NCBI GenBank assembly: GCA_963780715.1
Contig: CAWADK010000016.1
Location: 290,898-354,897, forward strand
Length of the DNA stretch: 64,000 nucleotides
Origin: JALORV01 sp963780715
GTDB lineage: Bacteria > Pseudomonadota > Gammaproteobacteria > Burkholderiales > Burkholderiaceae_F
Reading direction: 5' to 3'
Shown: one piece after another, positions 59,811 through 64,000 of the stretch
Position numbering within the stretch: position 1 is the first letter of the stretch
Layout: the number at the start of each line of letters is the position of its first letter
Position numbers and translations under genes: made by a program
The notes under the pieces: generated by a model
The model's database searches: none
Told to the model about the DNA's origin: nothing
The model's input: the letters and a program-made list of their open reading frames with translations, nothing else

Positions 59811-60785
59811 GACACGCTCCCGGTCAGCCTGATGATCTCGTTGAGGCGGATCACGGACGAGTAGTCGGTGAAGAGGGGGCCGATCTTGATGAGGTCGGCG
59901 CCGGGGACGCAGGACACCGTGGCCTCGAAGAGGCTCTCCGTGCTGATCGACCGGTGCGAGGTGATGACGAGCTGGCCGGCCGCCCTCGCGGCCGCGATGG
60001 CGTCGTAGACGGCCGTGACCGTGCCGGCCTGGTTGGGCTTGACGATCGGCGCCGCGCGTGAGCCCGGCGGCGGCGCCCTCGCTGATCCTCCGGGCGTCGG
60101 AGGAGTAGAGGTTGTCGCCGATGAGCGCGCACGCCTGCTGCGCAGCCGTGAGCCGCGCCCAGGCGTCGCCGTCGAGCTCCCGGAACGGATCCTCCAGGAA
60201 CGGGAGCGCGTAGTCGCCGATCGTCCGCAGCCAGTAGTCGCAGAAGGCGTCGCTCGAGTACGCCGACTGGTCGGTGACGGCCAGCTCGTAGCGCCCGTCG
60301 CTCCAGAGATCGCCGGCCGACGCGTCGATCATCAGGTCGAACTCGTCGGTGAGCCCCAGCTCGTCGAGCACGCCCAGGAGGAACTCGATGCACTCCCGGT
60401 TGTCCGCCGTGGGGAAGCGAGCGACCGGATTGCCGGCGACCTCGACCCTCGGCAGCCGGCGGAGTCCCTCCTGCACGGCGCGCTGGACCTGCTCGTGACG
60501 GCCGATCACCGCCGCGATGTCGTCGTCGCGGGCCACGAGGAGGTACTCGTGGAAGTCGCTGAGCACCGGGTTGGTGTAGGCGTGCCAGCCGCCGTTCAAG
60601 ATGTTGAGGCACAGACGCGGCGGCGCGGCCGTGAGCCCGCTGCGGTCGGTGTGTCCGGTCATGTCGGCGAACGCGAGCGACCGCGTAGCAGGTGTTGCGG
60701 CCGACTGCATCCTGGTGCCAGGTAGCGTCCTGATGCTCGCTCCCGAGGCGTAGCTGACCTCGCGCGCACCACGACCGCCGACCAC
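59807..60785 (-). CDS. Enolase-superfamily protein without a recognisable N-terminal domain (frameshifted)
   Basis: The barrel half of enolase is visible: PRLCLNILNGGWHAYTNPVL followed by SDFHEYLLVA (compare the NGG-H-DFQEF segment), then DLMIDASAGDLWSDGRYEL, LPFLEDPFRELDGDAWARLT (ED metal ligand), ACALIGDNLYSSDARRISEG (GDNL metal ligand), APIVKPNQAGTVTAVYDAI (the catalytic Lys position) and LVITSHRSISTESLFEATVS (SHRS loop), ending IRLTGSVS. One extra A near 60065 breaks the frame. No typical enolase N-terminal domain with REILDSRGNPT is seen. The frame stays open upstream of the GTG at 60785 (DLGNPNFTAWATAAWNYLDD) without a usable start codon, so the 5' end is uncertain. It is probably not housekeeping enolase. 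Confidence 0.7.
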
Positions 60786-60939
60786 GCTCGCGTCGGCCTT
60801 GGCAGGGTCGTCGAGGTAGTTCCAGGCGGCGGTCGCCCACGCCGTGAAGTTCGGGTTCCCCAGATCGTCTGCCCCGGAGAACGGCGTGCGGCGAGGACGA
60901 GCGCGACCGACCGTGAGCCGGCGCTCGAGCTTGGCCGCC

Positions 60940-61029
60940 TCACTTCCTGCCTTCGCTGCGATTGAGGACGATGAGCAGGGCGAGACAGATGACGAGGAGA
61001 AAGATGATGACCGGCGTGAAGAGGTCCAT
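60940..61029 (-). CDS. 29-residue single-helix membrane peptide
   Basis: ATG at 61029 with GAGGTG seven bases upstream opens a 29-codon ORF: MDLFTPVIIFLLVICLALLI followed by VLNRSEGRK and TGA. It is one perfect transmembrane helix with a positively charged cytosolic tail. Small single-helix subunits of this type occur in transporters and oxidases, but I cannot match it to a known one. It begins three bases after the 17-codon ORF stop and ends just before the enolase-like region, in the same direction. Confidence 0.4.
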   Translation of the reverse strand: MDLFTPVIIFLLVICLALLIVLNRSEGRK

Positions 61030-61031
61030 CG

Positions 61032-61085
61032 TCACCTCTTCGCAGCGGCCACATGGGCGAGCAGGACGAACGTAGAGCCAAGCAT
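61032..61085 (-). CDS. 17-residue hydrophobic ORF with strong ribosome-binding site
   Basis: ATG at 61085 preceded by GGAGGGGGG opens MLGSTFVLLAHVAAAKR and stop. The Sh-D sequence is one of the best in the region and the ORF is coupled to the 29-residue ORF (stop then ATG after three bases). It could be a leader peptide or a tiny membrane peptide. The short length makes chance possible. Confidence 0.3.
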   Translation of the reverse strand: MLGSTFVLLAHVAAAKR

Positions 61086-61174
61086 GGCACCCCCCTCCGA
61101 GCTGCCACGTGCGGGGAGGAGCGTACCACCGATGTAACGGCGCGAGCGACGTTGCTGGTCTCGCGCCCGGGCTC

Positions 61175-61438
61175 TACGAGATGGCGTCGAAGCAGCGCCT
61201 GAGGAGCTGCGAGAAGGTCGCCCGCCTGTGGACGTTCCCGTCGGGTCGGGCGCCTTGTCTCCGGGCTCTCCGCGCCATCCTGTCGAGGCTGTCACGCTCG
61301 ATGAACCAGCGGTCGTCGTCCATGTACATCACGGCAGCCAGCTCGCCGGCTGCGAATCAAGTCGAGGACGTCGTCGACTGAGATGCCGAGGCGCGCGGCA
61401 GCCTCGTGCGGGAGACAAAGGCAGTCCTGCTGACGCAT
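61175..61438 (-). CDS. Small excisionase/MerR-like helix-turn-helix protein (frameshifted)
   Basis: About 87 residues. The winged-helix start LCLPHEAAARLGISVDDVLD followed by LIRSGELAAVMYMDDDRWFI ERDSLDRM is the HTH_17 pattern (helix, turn, recognition helix, wing with R-W-x-I). The C-terminus is basic (ARRQGARPDGNVHRRATFSQ LLRRCF). One extra base near 61358 breaks the frame after LIRS. ATG 61438 with GGAAGGGAG nine bases upstream. It lies between the ligase and the small ORFs on the same strand, about 125 bases downstream of the ligase, and may be the local regulator of this cluster. Confidence 0.55.
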
Positions 61439-61561
61439 CAACGCTGCTCCCTTCCAGGTCGTGCAGATCACGACAGCCGGGTACACGGCGGTTCCACTTC
61501 TACTGTCGGCCGCACCCCAGAAGGGCTTGAGAACACGGGGAAGCATCAGGAATCGGGGAGC

Positions 61562-63108
61562 CTAGACGGTGCGCACCAGCTCGCTGCGCAGGACCTTGCC
61601 GGCGGCGCCCGCGGCAGGGCGTCCCGGAAGTGCACGCCGCGCGGGACCTTGTAGAGGGCGAGGTACTCGCGGCAGTGGGCGAGGATGCGCTCCGGCGAGA
61701 CGTCGGCGCCCGGCGCGACGACCACGAACGCCTCCACCGCCTCGCCGAGCAGCTCGTCCGGCACGCCGGCGACGCAGACCTCGGCCACGCCCTCCACCTC
61801 GGCGATCACGTCCTCGATCTCGCGCGGGCTGACGCGGTTGGCGCCGACCTTGATCATGTTCTTGATGCGGTCGACCAGGAAGATGAAGCCGTCGTCGTCC
61901 TTGCGCCCGAGGTCGCCCGTGTGCAGGCCGTCGTCCTTGAGCACGAGGGCGGTCTCCGCGGGGTCGTTCCAGTAGCCCTGCATGAGGTTCTCGCCGGCGG
62001 CGACCAGCTCACCCACCTCGCCCGGCGCGCACTCGCGGCCGTGCTCGTCGCGGATGGTCAGCGTGACGCCGGGGATCGCGATGCCGATGCTGCCGAGCTT
62101 CTCGCGCAGGCGCTCCGGCGGCACGTAGCTCAGCCGCGCCGAGGCCTCGGTCTGCCCGTACATCACGAACAGCCGGATGTGGGGAGGCAGTTCGTCGAGG
62201 AGGCGTCGCGTCAGCGCCGGCGTCATGCCGCCGCCGGCCTGCGTGAGGTACCGGAGGTCCGGCCAGCCGCGACGCAGGAAGTCCGTCTTCGCCGCCAGGA
62301 TCGCGTAGTTGGACGGCACGCCCGAGAAGCCGGAGACGCGCGACCGCTCGAGCGTCTCGACCACCGCCGACGGGTACGCGAAGCGGTTGTCGACGACCAC
62401 GCGTCCGCCCACCGCGAAGTGCGTGAGCAGGAGCGAGTTGCCGAAGCTGTAGTGGAACGGCAGCACGCTGAGCACGCTGTCGTCCGCCGTCAGGTGCAGA
62501 TAGGCCAGGATCTGCCGGGTGTTGGCGGCGAGGTTCCGGTGCCGCAGCGTCGCGCCCCGGGGCAGGCCGGTGGAACCGCTGGTGTAGAGGATCGCGCAGA
62601 GGTCGTCGAGGCCGACGTCGCTCGCCACGCGCGCCGGACTGGCCGACGCTACGTCCTCCGCCCGCAGGACCCGCACCGCCGCGGGCAAGGCCCAGGCGGG
62701 ATTCGCGCGGTCGACGATGACGAAGCGCAGATCGGGAGCGCCGTGCACGATCTCGGGCAGATCGCGCGCCACGCGAGCGGCCGTGGTCACCAGCCCGACG
62801 GCCCCGCTGTCGGCCAGCAGGGCCGCGCTGGTGCGCGCCTTGTTGGCGTGGTTCAGGGCCACGCAGCAGGCGCCGGCCTTCAGGATGCCGAAGAACCCCT
62901 CGACGTAGGCACGGCCGTTGTCCGCGAGCAGCCCGACGCGGTCGCCGCGCGCGACGCCGAGATCGCGCAGGCGGGCCGCGACGCGGTTGGCCCCCGCCTC
63001 GATCTCACCGTAGGTCAGGACGACGTCGCCGTGCTCCAGCGCGACGGCGTCGCCGCGATGATCGGCGCTCTGCTCGAGCAGCGCGTGGATCGGTGTGAGG
63101 CCGTCCAT
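61562..63108 (-). CDS. Class I adenylate-forming ligase (acyl-CoA synthetase-like)
   Basis: About 515 residues, complete. Core motifs: A3 P-loop DLCAILYTSGSTGLPRGATL, LPFHYSFGNSLLLTHFAVGG, A5 LFVMYGQTEASARLSYVPPE, A7 LKDDGLHTGDLGRKDDDGFI FLVDR and A8 KNMIKVGANRVSPREIEDVI. The A10 lysine region is LPRAPAGKVLRSELVRTV after removal of one extra base near 61610. The family activates a carboxylate as the adenylate, then passes it to CoA or a carrier protein. No carrier or condensation domain is attached and the substrate is unknown. ATG 63108 starts three bases after the stop of the NAD-synthase-like gene, so both are one operon. Confidence 0.88.
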
Positions 63109-63111
63109 GCC

Positions 63112-64000
63112 TCAGTCCGCCTCGGGGACCGGAGGGCCGAGGCGGGCCATGTCCAGGGGAGCCGCGCGCAGGTAGTGCGTGGTCCTGCTCTTCCGGGTGA
63201 AGTCGGCGAAGGCGTTGCGCACCTGGTCGGGGGACATGTCCAGGGCGAGCGCGGTCTCTTCCACCGGGACCTCGTTCTCCTGCGCGTACCAGAGCAGGTC
63301 CATGGTCTCGTAGGGGAGGCGGAAGAAGAACTCCTCCTGGGTGGACGGGGCGCTGTAGGTGTCGGTCGTGGGGGTGCGCGTCTGGATGGCCTCGGGCACG
63401 TCCAGGTACGCGGCCAGCTGGTAGACCTGGGTCTTGTAGAGATGCGCGATCGGGCCGAGGTCGTAGCCCCCGTCGCCGTACTTGACGAAGAATCCCTGGT
63501 CGCGCTCGTTCTTGTTGGGGGTCCCGACGACGGCGTAGTTGCGCAGCTCCGCATGGTAGTAGAGCATGGTCGTGCGGCTGCGCTGCTTGAAGTTGGACGC
63601 CGCGACGATCTGGGCGAACTCCGCCGGGCCAGGCGCGCGGTCTTCTCCTCGCCGTCGGGCGTGACGATCGTCAGGGAGAACACGTTCAGGGTCCCCTCAT
63701 CCAGCAGGCCGGGCGGCAGGACGATCTTCGCCTTGTAGCCGGCCGCGGCGTCGTATTCGGGGAAGACGCGGGCGATGGCCTCGTCCCGGCGAGCGTAGCA
63801 CCCGAACCCGTCCAGGGCCGGGGTGACGCTCTCGAGGATGGGGGTGACACCGTAGTGGGCGGCAGAGTTCGCGCCAGAGTCCTCCGATGATGGGATCCGA
63901 ATCTTTGTCGGGCAGCAGGAGTGGCACGACTCGTTCGGGGCCGAACGCCTTGACGGATAGGGCCAGGCCCGCGGAGGAATCGATGCCGCCGCTGATGCCC
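63112..64000 (-). CDS. NAD-synthase-like ATP pyrophosphatase, partial at right edge (frameshifted)
   Basis: N-type ATP pyrophosphatase related to NadE, truncated by the window edge. The P-loop GISGGIDSSAGLALSVKAFG lies at 63945-64000 and VVPLLLPDKDSDP follows. The core reads MLYYHAELRNYAVVGTPNKN, ERDQGFFVKYGDGGYDLGPI and AHLYKTQVYQLAAYLDVPEA, matching the YFTKYGDGGADFLPL region of the housekeeping nadE at 45320. Where NadE has KPPSAGLWADQTDE this has TRTPTTDTYSAPSTQEEFFF, so the acyl or nicotinate end of the pocket differs. Frames change near 63880 and 63630. It may amidate or activate another carboxylate. Stop is three bases before the ligase ATG. Confidence 0.8.

Noticed and set aside
60940..61029. 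KdpF-like potassium ATPase subunit
   Set aside because: The size fits, but the sequence does not match KdpF and no kdpA/B/C gene follows.

Overview
This 64 kb window is G+C-rich bacterial DNA, most consistent with a high-GC actinobacterium. I infer the class Thermoleophilia or a near relative. Supporting features are CarD, a GerW/YtfJ-type protein, a DUF5679 zinc ribbon, a narGHJI-HPP cluster, an IleS with the GSHHV-type signature of actinobacterial and eukaryote-like enzymes, many GTG/TTG starts, and abundant TetR/PadR/SnoaL/DUF genes. No rRNA, tRNA, CRISPR array or insertion sequence was recognised. A dominant property is that many highly conserved genes are broken by single-base indels, nearly all of them one extra base. 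Affected genes include narG/H/J/I, gltB, glnA, lysC, asd, nadE, ileS, a phytoene-desaturase-like gene and two GT87 genes. I annotate these as single genes spanning several reading frames. The most economical explanation is residual sequencing or assembly error, so their coordinates give gene extents rather than clean ORFs.

Layout. 0-9.4 kb: an accessory region with a broken integrase end, a GerW-like protein, a methyltransferase, an unusual Met/His/Trp/Gly-rich secreted repeat protein, several decayed fragments (flavodoxin-like, cNMP-binding, NTF2-like), a CDF metal exporter, a DUF2254 protein and a SnoaL protein. 9.7-18 kb: respiratory nitrate reductase narGHJI, translationally coupled to an HPP-family membrane protein, a single-PAS protein, a DUF488 protein and a cupin. 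18-28.6 kb: transporters (including an MFS-cyclic-nucleotide-binding fusion), a rifampin ADP-ribosyltransferase with an added zinc motif, TetR/SnoaL and PadR/membrane-protein pairs, rpsR, the RIC iron-sulfur repair protein, and a second DUF488 copy. 28.8-35.7 kb: a DUF6326 protein, a medium-chain dehydrogenase, a HigBA toxin-antitoxin locus whose toxin is internally deleted, a CrtI-like oxidoreductase, an SRPBCC protein, CarD and an SGNH-type protein.

35.7-50 kb: nitrogen assimilation (gltB divergent from glnA), a surface-protein locus (camelysin/TasA-like protein, C2H2-like finger protein, two-domain protein with a Ser-Pro-Cys linker), then a housekeeping run nadE-lysC-asd-trxB-trxA. 50-55 kb: a methyltransferase and ileS, flanked by two direct copies of a ~105-bp noncoding repeat, then a VapBC-like pair. 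55-59.2 kb: a HAD phosphatase and a coupled envelope cluster GT87-GtrA-GT87.

59.2-64 kb: a co-directional minus-strand run encoding an NAD-synthase-like N-type ATP pyrophosphatase, an acyl-adenylate ligase, a small helix-turn-helix protein, two tiny hydrophobic ORFs, an enolase-like protein lacking a recognisable enolase N-terminal domain, and a histidine phosphatase overlapping the enolase stop by GTGA. I do not recognise this combination as a known pathway, and it is the best candidate here for an undescribed biosynthetic system. It continues past the right edge.
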